In this document: positions 16,433 through 27,273 of the stretch, piece by piece
How positions within the stretch are numbered: position 1 is the stretch's first letter
Layout of the letters: each line of letters starts with the position of its first letter
DNA from: Mycobacterium sp. ACS1612
GTDB taxonomy: Bacteria > Actinomycetota > Actinomycetes > Mycobacteriales > Mycobacteriaceae
DNA length: 64,000 bases
NCBI RefSeq assembly: GCF_001667505.1
Contig: NZ_LZHZ01000033.1
Coordinates: forward strand, 62,001 to 126,000
Direction of reading: 5' to 3'
Translations under genes and position numbers: made by a program
Notes under the pieces: generated by a model
Databases searched by the model: none
Seen by the model: only the letters and a program-made list of their open reading frames with translations
What the model was told of the DNA's origin: nothing

Positions 16433-16957
16433 ATGTCTGGACCCCTGATCCTGCCCATTCGCGGGCGTGCACCGCAGCTACACGATGAGTCCTGGGTGGC
16501 GCCCAACGCCAGTGTGATCGGTCAGGTCACATTGGCCGCCGGGTCCAGCGTCTGGTACGGCGCGACGTTGCGCGCGGAGGCCGAACTCATCGAGATCGGG
16601 TTCGGCACCAACGTCCAGGACGGCGCCACGATCCACGTCGACCCGGGGTTTCCCATCCGCATCGGCGCGAACGTCAGCGTCGGGCACAACGCTGTTCTGC
16701 ACGGGTGTGAGATCGAGGACGGCTGCCTGGTCGGGATGGGCGCGGTCATCCTCAACGGCGCCAAGATCGGTGCCGGGTCGCTGATCGCCGCGAGCGCTCT
16801 GGTACCGCAGGGTCTGGTGGTGCCGCCGCGCTCGCTGGTGGCAGGCGTGCCGGGTAAGGTGCGTCGGGAACTGTCCGATGCCGAGGTGGCACACAACCGC
16901 AACAATGCCCAGGTGTACCAGGCCCTCGTCGAGTTGCATCGCGACGCCGTCAATTAA
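16433..16957 (+). CDS. Gamma-carbonic-anhydrase-like hexapeptide protein
   Basis: Left-handed beta-helix protein of about 174 residues built from hexapeptide repeats (for example NGAKIGAGSLIAASALV). It has the zinc-ligand histidines of gamma-class carbonic anhydrases: one in GATIHVD and two in VGHNAVLHGC. It also has the N-terminal PNASVIGQVTLAAGSSVWYGA typical of the YrdA/PaaY subgroup. Either carbonic anhydrase or a thioesterase-like role is possible. Starts at GTG 16415 and ATG 16424 are also open; I prefer ATG 16433. It lies 24 bp after the AraC-type gene. Confidence 0.88.
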   Translation: MSGPLILPIRGRAPQLHDESWVAPNASVIGQVTLAAGSSVWYGATLRAEAELIEIGFGTNVQDGATIHVDPGFPIRIGANVSVGHNAVLHGCEIEDGCLVGMGAVILNGAKIGAGSLIAASALVPQGLVVPPRSLVAGVPGKVRRELSDAEVAHNRNNAQVYQALVELHRDAVN

Positions 16958-17046
16958 TTCCGCACGCGCACAAGGTCTTCAACCGACGCTGTGAAGTCCC
17001 TACCAGAATGTGATTTCGATTTGATGGCCGCGGGTACCTCCGTACG

Positions 17047-18195
17047 GTGACTCCCGTGCGAATTCTGGTGACCGGTGCGACCGGGTACGTCGGCTCACGG
17101 CTCGTCAGTGCTCTGCTCGACGAGGGGCACGGCGTGATTGCCGCATCACGAAACCCCGCCAGGCTGGCCGACTTCGGCTGGTACGACCAGATCGCCGCGG
17201 TCGCGCTCGACGCGCATGACGAGGCATCGGCCGAGCAGGCGTTCGCCGATGCGGGTCCGGTCGACGTCGTCTACTACCTGGTGCACACCATCGGGCAGCC
17301 CGACTTTCGCGAGGCGGACAATCGCGCCGCGGCCAACGTCGCCAACGCGGCGAAGGACGCCGGGGTGCGACGGATCGTCTATCTCGGTGGCTTCGTGCCC
17401 GACGACGAGGAACTGTCCGAACACCTGACCAGTCGCGCCGAGGTGGCGCACGCGTTGAGCGTCGACGGCGGCGCGGATGTGGTGTGGCTCGGCGCGGCGA
17501 TGATCATCGGTGCCGGGTCGACGTCGTTCGAGATGCTGCGCTACGTCGGCGACCGGTTCGTGCTGATCCCGATGCCTGCCTGGTCGGTGAATCCGATGGA
17601 CCCGATCTCGATCCGCGACGTGCTCTACTACCTCGTGGCCGCCGCCGACGGCCAGCGCGTGCCCGCCGGTGCCTACGACATCTTCGGCCCCGAGACGACG
17701 TCCTATGGCGATCTGCTGCGGTCCTATGCGCGGATCTCGGGCAAGTGGCGCGCGGAATTGCCTGTGCCGATGGTGGACACCAGCGTGGTGTCGAGGATGA
17801 CGGCCGCGGTGCTGCCGGTCCCGGGTGGGCTGGCCTCCGATCTGGTGGAGTCGCTCGACCATCCGATGATGGCGTCGGAAGCCAGGTTGCGCGATGTGGT
17901 GCCCGACCCGCCCGGCGGGCTGTTGAGTATCGACGACGCGATATCCCGTGCGCTGTGGAGCGATCGGCCGCGGCCGGTCAACGAGTTGGCCGATCCGCAC
18001 CATCTGGCCGACACCGACCCAGTGTGGGCAGGCGGGGACACTGCTCGCATCCGGCAGTTGGCGCGGGCCGTCATGCCGCCCATCGCATGGCCGGTGCTCG
18101 GTCTGCTCGGGCTGGTGCCGGGTCCCGTTGCGGGCGCGCTGCGCACCGGACTCGACACCCTGATCAGTTTGGCGCCGAGGGCGAAATCGGCATGA
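17047..18195 (+). CDS. NAD(P)-binding atypical SDR / epimerase-like protein
   Basis: N-terminal Rossmann fold with GATGYVGS (residues 9-16) and strand ends typical of atypical SDRs (NmrA/epimerase group); VVYYLVHTIG and RRIVYLGGF follow. The C-terminal half (to residue 382) is longer than in plain NmrA proteins and ends in a hydrophobic segment (MPPIAWPVLGLLGLVPG) that may associate with the membrane. No YxxxK catalytic pair is in place, so it may sense NAD(P) rather than catalyse. Two GTG starts are possible (17047, 17056). The stop overlaps the next gene's ATG, so the two are coupled. Confidence 0.75.
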   Translation: MTPVRILVTGATGYVGSRLVSALLDEGHGVIAASRNPARLADFGWYDQIAAVALDAHDEASAEQAFADAGPVDVVYYLVHTIGQPDFREADNRAAANVANAAKDAGVRRIVYLGGFVPDDEELSEHLTSRAEVAHALSVDGGADVVWLGAAMIIGAGSTSFEMLRYVGDRFVLIPMPAWSVNPMDPISIRDVLYYLVAAADGQRVPAGAYDIFGPETTSYGDLLRSYARISGKWRAELPVPMVDTSVVSRMTAAVLPVPGGLASDLVESLDHPMMASEARLRDVVPDPPGGLLSIDDAISRALWSDRPRPVNELADPHHLADTDPVWAGGDTARIRQLARAVMPPIAWPVLGLLGLVPGPVAGALRTGLDTLISLAPRAKSA

Positions 18196-18896
18196 CGACG
18201 GGATTCCTCGACGACGTCAGAGGCATCGTCGGCGCGTGCCCCGTCGCGCACCACGAGCCGCCGAGCGTGATCCAGCGACGCCGCATCGTCGTCGCTGTGG
18301 TACTGGTGATCGGCGGTGCGCTGCTTGGGTATTCGCTGACGCGGCCGCCGGGCGACGAGTCGTTCTACTGGCTCACGCTCGCGCTGGCCGGGGTCTGGAC
18401 GCTCGGCGCCTTCTTGTCTGGGCCGTTGCACCTCGGCTGTATCCGCTTCCGGGGCCGCAACCAACGGCCGGTGATCACCGGAACCGCGATCGGAGTTGCG
18501 CTGGGCGCCGTCTTTCTGCTCGGCGGTTTGATCGCGCGCGAAATACCACCCGTGCGCGAATACATCACCCGGGTACTGGAATTCGCCGACTACGGGCCGC
18601 TGGCGCTGGTCACATTCATCACGGTGATCAACGGCCTCGCCGAGGAGTTGTTCTTCCGCGGCGCGCTCTACACCGCGCTGGGCAAGTGGCATCCGGTGCT
18701 GGTGTCGACGGTCGTCTACGTCATCGCCACCGGGGCCACCACCGGCAACCCGATGCTGGGCTTTGCCGCCCTGATCCTCGGCGTGGTGTGCGCCTTCGAA
18801 CGACGGGCCACCGGCGGCGTGCTCGCACCGATGCTGACCCACTTCTTCTGGGGTCTGGTCATGGTGCTCGCACTGCCGCCGCTGTTCGGCGTCTAG
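18192..18896 (+). CDS. CPBP-family intramembrane metalloprotease
   Basis: Multi-pass membrane protein of 234 residues starting at ATG 18192 (ATGA overlap with the upstream SDR). About six hydrophobic segments are visible. The CPBP signature is present: EELFFRGALY (EExxxR) in the fourth segment and PMLTHFFWG near the C-terminus, supplying the metal-binding Glu and His residues. Family members process CAAX-type proteins or bacteriocin-related substrates; here the substrate is unknown. Its TAG overlaps the stop of the convergent MFS gene by two bases. Confidence 0.85.
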   Translation: MTTGFLDDVRGIVGACPVAHHEPPSVIQRRRIVVAVVLVIGGALLGYSLTRPPGDESFYWLTLALAGVWTLGAFLSGPLHLGCIRFRGRNQRPVITGTAIGVALGAVFLLGGLIAREIPPVREYITRVLEFADYGPLALVTFITVINGLAEELFFRGALYTALGKWHPVLVSTVVYVIATGATTGNPMLGFAALILGVVCAFERRATGGVLAPMLTHFFWGLVMVLALPPLFGV

Positions 18897-20182
18897 CGCA
18901 GCGGGTGGGCCAACTCGTCGCGGCGCATCTTGGCGGCGTACATCGCGACCGCCGCGAGCAACACCGGCGCGATACCCGCCACCAGGAAGATCGTCTGCAT
19001 TGAAACGACTTTCGACAGCGGGCCGACGATCGCGAACGACACCGGCATGAAGGCCAGCGACACGAAGAAGTCCAGGCTCGACACCCGTCCCAGCATCGCG
19101 GTCGGAACGCGTCGCTGCAGCAGCGTGCCCCAGATCACCATGCCCGCGCCGTCGGTGCAGCCGATGACGAACGTCGCGACGGCCATCAACGGGAACGACG
19201 ACGTGATGCCGACAACCACCAGCGGAACCGAACCGACGCTCCACATCGTCATCATCACCGTGAGGTAGCGACGCGGCAGTCGCCCCGACGACACCGCCAG
19301 CGCGCCGAGCGCGCTGCCGACACCGAAGAAGGCCAGGATGAAGCCGTAGGTGCGGGCGCCGTCCTCGAAGCGTTGTTTGGCGATGAACGGCAGCAGCACC
19401 TCGATCGGGCCGAGCACCAACAGCACGAACATGCTGGCGAACAGCAGCGTCCACAGCAGCCACGGGGTGCCGACCATGAAGACGAAGCCTTCCCGCAGAT
19501 CGCGCAGCAGGTGCGGCCGCTCCTGATCCGCTTCAGGCGCAGCGGGTTTCATCGCGGGCCTGGTGGCGACCAGCAGTGTCAGCCCGACGGCGAACAGCGC
19601 GGCCACCACCGCCGCGCCGAGCGACGGGAACGTCGCGCCGACCACCAGGCCTGCAATCGCGGGGCCGACGGCCCGCTGGAACACCGGACGCATGACGCCT
19701 TCGACACCGTTGGCGGCGAGTAACTGCTCAGGCGGCAAAATCCGCGGCAGGATCGCGCTGTAGGCGGGAAAGAAGAACGCCGCGGCGATGCCGAGCGCCG
19801 CGGCGGCCACCGCCATATGCCAAATCCGCAGGGCACCAACGAGTCCGAGCACCGCGATGGTGGACACGGCGATAACGTTGACGGTCTCGACGGCGATGAT
19901 GATGGCGCGTTGGCTGATCCGGTCGGCGGCAAGCCCGCCGACCAACACGAACGCGACCAGGCCCGCGCCCAGGCAGGTGGCGACCAGCGACAGCGACGCC
20001 GGGTCGTCGGACAATTCGATGACCTGCAGCGCCATCACGACGGCCCACATGCCTTCGGCGAAGATCGACAACGACACCGCCGCGATCAGCAGGCGGTACT
20101 CGCGGAACTTGAAGGGTGCGAGCACACGCCAGCCACCGGCATTGCCCACCGGCTGTTCAATGTCGAATTGCGTACTCACCAC
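18893..20182 (-). CDS. MFS exporter (EntS-like group)
   Basis: Transporter of 429 residues with about 12 helices. The start FKFREYRLLIAAVSLSIFAE and the loop GGLAADRISQRAI match the MFS_3/EntS group of exporters, which move siderophores or drugs. A central cytoplasmic loop (PAAPEADQERPHLLRDLREG) separates the two halves. GTG 20182 or GTG 20179 starts the protein. It is monocistronic, with the crotonase gene upstream on the same strand about 60 bp away. Confidence 0.85.
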   Translation of the reverse strand: MVSTQFDIEQPVGNAGGWRVLAPFKFREYRLLIAAVSLSIFAEGMWAVVMALQVIELSDDPASLSLVATCLGAGLVAFVLVGGLAADRISQRAIIIAVETVNVIAVSTIAVLGLVGALRIWHMAVAAAALGIAAAFFFPAYSAILPRILPPEQLLAANGVEGVMRPVFQRAVGPAIAGLVVGATFPSLGAAVVAALFAVGLTLLVATRPAMKPAAPEADQERPHLLRDLREGFVFMVGTPWLLWTLLFASMFVLLVLGPIEVLLPFIAKQRFEDGARTYGFILAFFGVGSALGALAVSSGRLPRRYLTVMMTMWSVGSVPLVVVGITSSFPLMAVATFVIGCTDGAGMVIWGTLLQRRVPTAMLGRVSSLDFFVSLAFMPVSFAIVGPLSKVVSMQTIFLVAGIAPVLLAAVAMYAAKMRRDELAHPLR

Positions 20183-20242
20183 TAGATGGTGGCGGAGTGA
20201 CGGTGGTCGAGTCCACCGATTTTCACGCGCTCGCCGGTGGTG

Positions 20243-21061
20243 TCAGTCAGAGAACTGGGCCGGTCGGCGCTGCTGGAACGCCTTGGTGCCCTCGCGGAAG
20301 TCGTCCGACCCGAGCAGGACCAATTGGCCTTTCTTCTCACGCTCCAGCGCGGCCTCCAACTCGACCAGCGTCGCGGCGTTGATCGCATTCTTGGTTTTGC
20401 GCAACGCCACTGCGGGCCCGGACACCAGCGTCTCGATCACCTTGTCGACCTGCGCCTCGAATTCGTTGGACGGATACACCGCCGTCACCAGTCCCCAGTC
20501 GAATGCCTCCGCGGCCGGGATCCGCTCTGCGAGCAACGCCATTCGCATCGCCCGAATACGGCCCGCCGCCGCCGCGATCAACGCCGACGCGCCGCCGTCC
20601 GGCATCAGCCCGATCTTGGTGAAGGCCAGCATGAAAAATGCCTTCTCCGAAGCCAATACGACATCAGACGCCAGCGCCAGTGACGCGCCGACACCGGCCG
20701 CGGGCCCCTGCACCACGGCCACCACCGGCTGCGGCAGGTTCACGATCGACCGGACCGCCCGGTTGGCCGCGTCGAGCACGTCAGCGGGCGTTCCCGCCGC
20801 GCCCGGGTTCGCGTGGTCCTCTTCGCTGATCCCGGCGCCCGACGAGAAGCCGCGACCTGCACCGCCGAGGCGCACCACCTTCACGCGCGGATCGGCGGCC
20901 GCCTGCTCCAGCGCATCACCGATGCCCTTGAGCATCGGCGCGGTCAACGAGTTCAGGCTGTCCGGGCGGTTCAGCGTCACGGTCAGCACCCCGTCGGTGA
21001 GCTCGACAAGTAGATCGTCGATGCTCGTGTAGGCGTCGGTGCGGGCGTCAGTCCTCGTCAT
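20243..21061 (-). CDS. Enoyl-CoA hydratase/isomerase family protein
   Basis: Crotonase of 272 residues, ATG 21061; the frame is open upstream but the extra 34 residues are unlike the family. Oxyanion-hole segments are AGRGFSSGAGI and GPAAGVGASLALASD. The two hydratase Glu positions are changed: the first reads GASLA and the second GLMPDGG (Asp), so isomerase or other crotonase chemistry is more likely than plain hydration. It is divergent from mcr across 89 bp, matching the position of echA10/echA11 beside mcr in M. tuberculosis. Confidence 0.85.
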   Translation of the reverse strand: MTRTDARTDAYTSIDDLLVELTDGVLTVTLNRPDSLNSLTAPMLKGIGDALEQAAADPRVKVVRLGGAGRGFSSGAGISEEDHANPGAAGTPADVLDAANRAVRSIVNLPQPVVAVVQGPAAGVGASLALASDVVLASEKAFFMLAFTKIGLMPDGGASALIAAAAGRIRAMRMALLAERIPAAEAFDWGLVTAVYPSNEFEAQVDKVIETLVSGPAVALRKTKNAINAATLVELEAALEREKKGQLVLLGSDDFREGTKAFQQRRPAQFSD

Positions 21062-21150
21062 AGAAGGCACCCTAAGTCGGCCCACATGGTTATACAAGTA
21101 AGATATGTCGGCGGTCACTGGGTACCTGGCAGAGAGGGCGGGGTTTGGAC

Positions 21151-22245
21151 ATGGCTGGACCACTGGAAGGATTGCGAGTCGTCGAATTGGCCGGCATCGG
21201 CCCAGGGCCGCACGCCGCGATGCTGCTGGGTGATCTCGGCGCGGACGTGGTCCGCGTCGAGCGGCCCGGTAAGGGGCCGGGGCCCGCGACTCAACCCGGT
21301 CGCGACTACCTGTTGCGCAACCGGCGCTCGGTCACTGCAGACCTCAAGAGCGACGAAGGCCGCCAGTTCGTCCTGCAACTCGTCGCGAAGGCTGACGTGC
21401 TGATCGAAGGTTTCCGGCCCGGCGTCACGGAGCGACTCGGCCTGGGCCCGGAGGACTGTGCGAAGGTCAACGACAAGCTGATCTACGGCCGGATGACCGG
21501 TTGGGGCCAGACCGGTCCGCGCAGCCAGCAGGCCGGCCACGACATCAACTACATCTCGCTCAACGGGGTGCTGCACGCGATCGGCCGGGCAGGCGAACGC
21601 CCCGTCCCGCCGCTGAACCTGGTCGGCGACTTCGGCGGTGGCTCAATGTTTTTGGTCGTCGGCATCCTGTCGGCGCTGTGGGAGCGCGAGCGCTCCGGCA
21701 AGGGTCAGGTCATCGACGCGGCGATGGTGGACGGGTCCAGCGTGCTGTCGACCATGATGTGGGCGTTCCGCGGGATGGGGATGTGGAGCGACGAGCGGGG
21801 TGTCAACATGCTCGACACCGGCGCGCCGTACTACGACACCTATACCTGCGCCGACGGCCGCTACGTGTCGGTGGGCTCGATCGAACCGCAGTTCTTCGCC
21901 GAACTGCTCGACAAGCTCGGACTGGACGCCAACCAACTGCCCGACCAGAACGACATGAGCCGCTGGCCGGAACTGCGGGCCAAGCTCACCGAGGTGTTCG
22001 CCTCGCAGGACCGCGACCACTGGGCCAAGGTGTTCGCCGACAGCGACGCCTGCGTGGCGCCGGTGCTGTCGTTCGCCGAAGTCGAGGCCGAGCCTCACAA
22101 CAGCGAGCGCGACACGTTCTACCGCGAGAACGACTACCTGTATCCCTCACCGGCGCCGCGATTTTCGCGCACCGCCCCCGGCAAGCCGAAACCGCCCGGT
22201 GTGCCGGGCGCCGACACCGACGCTGTCCTACGCGACTGGGTTTAG
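21151..22245 (+). CDS. mcr: Alpha-methylacyl-CoA racemase
   Basis: CaiB/BaiF-type enzyme of 364 residues that inverts the 2-methyl stereocentre of branched acyl-CoAs before beta-oxidation, for example sterol side chains. The start [20 protein letters not shown], the catalytic His segment [12 protein letters not shown] and the catalytic Asp in [11 protein letters not shown] match the characterised M. tuberculosis MCR almost residue for residue. ATG 21151 is preferred to the TTG six bases earlier. It heads an operon with the SDR (18 bp on) and a nitronate monooxygenase-like gene. Confidence 0.93.
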   Translation: MAGPLEGLRVVELAGIGPGPHAAMLLGDLGADVVRVERPGKGPGPATQPGRDYLLRNRRSVTADLKSDEGRQFVLQLVAKADVLIEGFRPGVTERLGLGPEDCAKVNDKLIYGRMTGWGQTGPRSQQAGHDINYISLNGVLHAIGRAGERPVPPLNLVGDFGGGSMFLVVGILSALWERERSGKGQVIDAAMVDGSSVLSTMMWAFRGMGMWSDERGVNMLDTGAPYYDTYTCADGRYVSVGSIEPQFFAELLDKLGLDANQLPDQNDMSRWPELRAKLTEVFASQDRDHWAKVFADSDACVAPVLSFAEVEAEPHNSERDTFYRENDYLYPSPAPRFSRTAPGKPKPPGVPGADTDAVLRDWV

Positions 22246-22262
22246 AGAAAGGAACACAATCA

Positions 22263-24010
<1,748 letters not shown>

Positions 24011-24062
24011 AAAAGGGACGATCGACGCACTGCCCGTCGTGGGCAAACTGTCATGGGTGAAC

Positions 24063-24080
24063 GCGCGCCTCGCGGCGCGC
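24063..24080 (+). terminator. GC hairpin after the mcr operon
   Basis: GCGCGCC, four bases, GGCGCGC: a 7-bp perfect stem 53 bp after the monooxygenase stop, just beyond the 3' end of the small convergent gene. It could terminate both. No T-tract follows, as is usual in mycobacteria. Confidence 0.45.
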
Positions 24081-24086
24081 GCCTAC

Positions 24087-24236
24087 TCAGACTGCGGTGG
24101 GAAGGGTGTGCTCGTCGTCGAGCTGCTCCGAGGTATCACCCTCGACCAGGACATCGCCGTGGTAGAGCGCCTCGAAGTCAACCTTGATGACATCCGCACT
24201 GGTGTCGTCGATCCACATGTACTGAACAGTAACCAT
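24087..24236 (-). CDS. Small acidic hypothetical protein, 49 aa
   Basis: From ATG 24236 (or ATG 24242) the frame reads MVTVQYMWIDDTSADVIKV and on to EQLDDEHTLPTAV. The composition is protein-like and most third codon positions are G or C, unlike the overlapping plus-strand frame. There is no obvious ribosome site and no family I recognise. It lies convergent to the mcr operon and upstream of nothing on its own strand within 80 bp, so it is probably a single-gene unit. Confidence 0.45.
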   Translation of the reverse strand: MVTVQYMWIDDTSADVIKVDFEALYHGDVLVEGDTSEQLDDEHTLPTAV

Positions 24237-24300
24237 CACCATTAAGGAATCTTTGAGTCTCGATTCGGAAAATGGTGGCAATTCTTACCGCCGGGTAGGT

Positions 24301-24840
24301 TCAGGCTGGCGGGGGCGCCGTGAAGTGGATCGGGTTCGTGCCGTTCAGCAAGGTCCAGGTGAGCAGCGCCGCGGCGACGGCCACCACCAGCAAACTCACC
24401 GCGACGCGGACGCCGAACCGGGTGCGGCCGAAGACCTTGGCGTCCACTGAATAGCAGCCTGCGCCGGTGAACAGCACCGTCGCGGCGCCGATCGCGAGCA
24501 GGAACGGGACATTGAACGGTTCCGACCAGAACGCGGCGGCCGAGACGTTGACCGCCCAGGCGTCGAGCATCGCGGCGATCACGGCGCAGGCCGCCAACGG
24601 CGTCAACGCTCCGAGCAGCAGACCGACGCCACCTGCGGTTTCGGCGGCGGTGACCATGAACGCGGCGAATCCGGGCAGACGCCAACCGCCGGCTTCCATG
24701 AAGTCGACCGTGGTGCGGAAGTCGAACGCTTTGAGCAGCCCGGCCTGAACCATCGCTGCGCCGACGCCGATCCGCAAGATGAGCAGGCCGACGTCCGCTA
24801 TGGACGCCTCGCTGCGGGTACTCACTTGTGTGGTCGCCAT
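24301..24840 (-). CDS. DoxX-family membrane protein
   Basis: Integral membrane protein of 179 residues with four to five helices. The DoxX pattern is visible: LLILRIGVGAAMVQAGLLKA in the first helix, GWRLPGFAAFMVTAAETAGG in the second, then LTPLAACAVIAAML. Mycobacterial DoxX proteins have been linked to redox and thiol stress complexes; nothing in the sequence fixes the role here. It is divergent from mmpL13 across about 155 bp that contains the paired palindromes at 24949-24974, so it may share the TetR control. Confidence 0.85.
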   Translation of the reverse strand: MATTQVSTRSEASIADVGLLILRIGVGAAMVQAGLLKAFDFRTTVDFMEAGGWRLPGFAAFMVTAAETAGGVGLLLGALTPLAACAVIAAMLDAWAVNVSAAAFWSEPFNVPFLLAIGAATVLFTGAGCYSVDAKVFGRTRFGVRVAVSLLVVAVAAALLTWTLLNGTNPIHFTAPPPA

Positions 24841-24948
24841 GAGCCGCAGCCTATTCCGCTGTGAGAACGCTGTGAATGGTTCCTTGGTGAACGATCCGGT
24901 GGTGACGTCTCGTACTAACCGATGAGCGGGTTGATTGACCGCCCTAAG

Positions 24949-24974
24949 TTATCGTTGATAAGTTATCGCCGATA
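24949..24974. promoter_or_regulatory. Paired palindromes in the doxX-mmpL13 divergent region
   Basis: TTATCGTTGATAA (TTATC/GATAA arms) at 24949-24961 is followed by TATCGCCGATA (TATCG/CGATA arms) at 24964-24974. Two overlapping-type dyads 22 bp before the mmpL13 GTG are a natural operator for the TetR-family protein encoded just after mmpL13. Confidence 0.55.
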
Positions 24975-24995
24975 GCGCACTGTGAAGGAGGCTCC

Positions 24996-27272
24996 GTGCT
25001 GCAACGCATCGCACTGCTCGCCATTGCCGCACCCCTGCGGATCCTCGCGGTAGCCCTTCTGGTGATGGTGGCCTGCGGAATTTTCGGCATCCCGGTGGCC
25101 AAGCACCTGTCGGCGGGCGGATTCCAGGATCCGACGTCGGAGTCGGCGCAGGCGACCACGCTGCTCGTCGACAAGTTCGGTCAGGGCGACATGGAGCTGT
25201 TGATCAGCGTCACGTCCGACCGCGGCGCCCAGGCGCCGGCCGCGCGCGCCGTCGGCACCGAGATCACCGACCAATTGAAGGCATCGCCGTATGTGGGGGA
25301 GGTGACCTCCGCGTGGACCGCGCCGGCGTCCGCCGCTCCCGCGCTGGTCAGCAAGGACGGTAAGACGGGGCTGATCGTCGCAGGTATCACCGGCGGCGAG
25401 AGCGGTGCCCAGCAGCACGCCAAGGAGCTGACCGAAAAGCTGGTGCACGACCGCGACGGCATCACCGTGCGCGCTGGCGGTGAGGCGATGATCTACGTGC
25501 AGATCAACGGCCAGAGCGAAAAGGACCTGCTGACAATGGAATCCATCGCGATTCCGTTGAGCTTCCTCGTGCTGGTCTGGGTGTTCGGCGGTGTGATCTC
25601 CGCCGCGCTGCCGTTGGCCGTCGGCGGATTCGCGATCCTGGGTTCAATGGCGGTACTGCGGGCCGTCACGTTGATCACCGACGTGTCGATCTTCGCGATG
25701 AACCTGACGGTCGCGATGGGGTTGGCGCTGGCCATCGACTACACGTTGCTGATCATCAGCAGGTATCGCGACGAACTCGCAGACGGCGCCGACCGTGACC
25801 GCGCGTTGGTGCGCACCATGACCACCGCGGGCCGCACCGTGTTGTTCTCGGCGATGACGGTCGCGCTGTCGATGGTCGCGATGGTGCTCTTCCCGATGTA
25901 CTTCCTGAAGTCGTTCGCCTATGCGGGCATCGCGGTGGTCGCGTTCGCGGCGGTGGCCGCGATCGTGGTGGCACCCGCGGCTATCGCTCTGCTCGGCGAC
26001 CGGTTGGATTCCCTCGACGTGCGACGACTGGCCCGTTGGGCGTTTCGCCGGCCCGACCCGGTGCGCAAATCGATCGAGCAGACCTTCTGGTATCGCACCA
26101 CCAAAGGCGTTATGCGGCGCGCAATTCCGATCGGATTGGCGATCGTCACCCTGCTGCTGGTGTTGGGCGCGCCGTTCCTCGGCATCAGATGGGGCTTCCC
26201 CGACGATCGTGTCCTGCCGCAGTCGCTGTCCGCGCGACAAGTGGGCGACGACATGCGTGACAACTTCGCCGTCGACTCCGCACGCAACGTCACCGTCGTC
26301 ATGCCGGAGACCACCGGCGTGACACCGCCCGATCTCGACCGGTACGCGTCGGCGCTGTCGCAGGTGCCCGACGTGTCGTCGGTGTCGGCGCCCGGCGGCA
26401 CGTACGTCGACGGCAGGAAGGCCGGGCCACCCTCTGCCGCAACGGGATTCAAGGACGGCAGCGCGTTTTTGACTGTCGGCAGCACTGCACCGCTGTTCAG
26501 CGATGCGTCGGAGGCCCAACTCGAGAGACTGCGCGCGGTGCCTGCGCCCGCGGGTGAGCACGTGCAGTTGACCGGTGTCGCACAGATCAATCGCGACAGC
26601 TCCGCTGCGATCACCTCACGGTTGCCGATGGTCCTGGGCGTCATCGCCGCGATCACGTTCGTGCTGCTGTTCCTGCTGACCGGCAGCGTGGTGTTGCCAC
26701 TGAAGGCGTTGGTGCTCAACGTTTTGTCGCTGACCGCCGCGTTCGGTGCGCTGGTGTGGATCTTCCAGGAGGGTCATCTCGGTGCGCTCGGCACCACGCC
26801 GACGGGCACGATCGTCGCCAATCTGCCGGTGTTGTTGTTCTGCATCGCGTTCGGGCTGTCGATGGACTACGAGGTGTTCCTGGTGTCGCGGATCCGGGAG
26901 TACTGGCTAAAGTCCGGCAAGACGCGTGCAGATAACGACGAGAGTGTCGCGCTCGGCCTGGCCCGCACCGGTCGCGTCGTGACCGCCGCCGCCTTGTTGA
27001 TGGCGATTTCCTTCGCCGCGCTGATCGCGGCTCAGGTGGCGTTCATGCGGATGTTCGGGATCGGCCTGACGCTCGCGGTGCTCGCCGACGCGACCCTGGT
27101 CCGCATGCTGTTGGTGCCTGCCTTCATGCATGTGCTCGGCCGGTGGAACTGGTGGGCGCCCAAACCGTTGGCCAAGTTGCACGAGCGCATCGGAATCAGT
27201 GAAACGGCCGACGACGAGCCACGGGTCGATGATCGACAGCGCGTCGCCGCGGCCGTGGCGGACACTGGTTAG
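24996..27272 (+). CDS. mmpL13: MmpL13 family RND transporter, undivided
   Basis: RND-superfamily exporter of 758 residues with two repeats, each a membrane helix, an extracytoplasmic domain and a bundle of helices. Proton-relay type motifs are visible in helices 4 and 10: TVAMGLALAIDYTLLIISRYR and LFCIAFGLSMDYEVFLVSRIR. GTG 24996 follows AAGGAGG. By position (after mcr and the SDR, before the Rv1147-type methyltransferase) it corresponds to mmpL13, which in M. tuberculosis H37Rv is split into mmpL13a and mmpL13b; here it is one frame. The cargo is unknown; MmpL proteins usually move lipids or siderophores. A TetR gene follows after one base. Confidence 0.88.
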   Translation: MLQRIALLAIAAPLRILAVALLVMVACGIFGIPVAKHLSAGGFQDPTSESAQATTLLVDKFGQGDMELLISVTSDRGAQAPAARAVGTEITDQLKASPYVGEVTSAWTAPASAAPALVSKDGKTGLIVAGITGGESGAQQHAKELTEKLVHDRDGITVRAGGEAMIYVQINGQSEKDLLTMESIAIPLSFLVLVWVFGGVISAALPLAVGGFAILGSMAVLRAVTLITDVSIFAMNLTVAMGLALAIDYTLLIISRYRDELADGADRDRALVRTMTTAGRTVLFSAMTVALSMVAMVLFPMYFLKSFAYAGIAVVAFAAVAAIVVAPAAIALLGDRLDSLDVRRLARWAFRRPDPVRKSIEQTFWYRTTKGVMRRAIPIGLAIVTLLLVLGAPFLGIRWGFPDDRVLPQSLSARQVGDDMRDNFAVDSARNVTVVMPETTGVTPPDLDRYASALSQVPDVSSVSAPGGTYVDGRKAGPPSAATGFKDGSAFLTVGSTAPLFSDASEAQLERLRAVPAPAGEHVQLTGVAQINRDSSAAITSRLPMVLGVIAAITFVLLFLLTGSVVLPLKALVLNVLSLTAAFGALVWIFQEGHLGALGTTPTGTIVANLPVLLFCIAFGLSMDYEVFLVSRIREYWLKSGKTRADNDESVALGLARTGRVVTAAALLMAISFAALIAAQVAFMRMFGIGLTLAVLADATLVRMLLVPAFMHVLGRWNWWAPKPLAKLHERIGISETADDEPRVDDRQRVAAAVADTG

Positions 27273-27273
27273 C

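Noticed and set aside
24039..24245. Plus-strand frame opposite the 49-aa gene
   Set aside because: Its codon pattern is weaker than the minus-strand frame and it covers the terminator hairpin.
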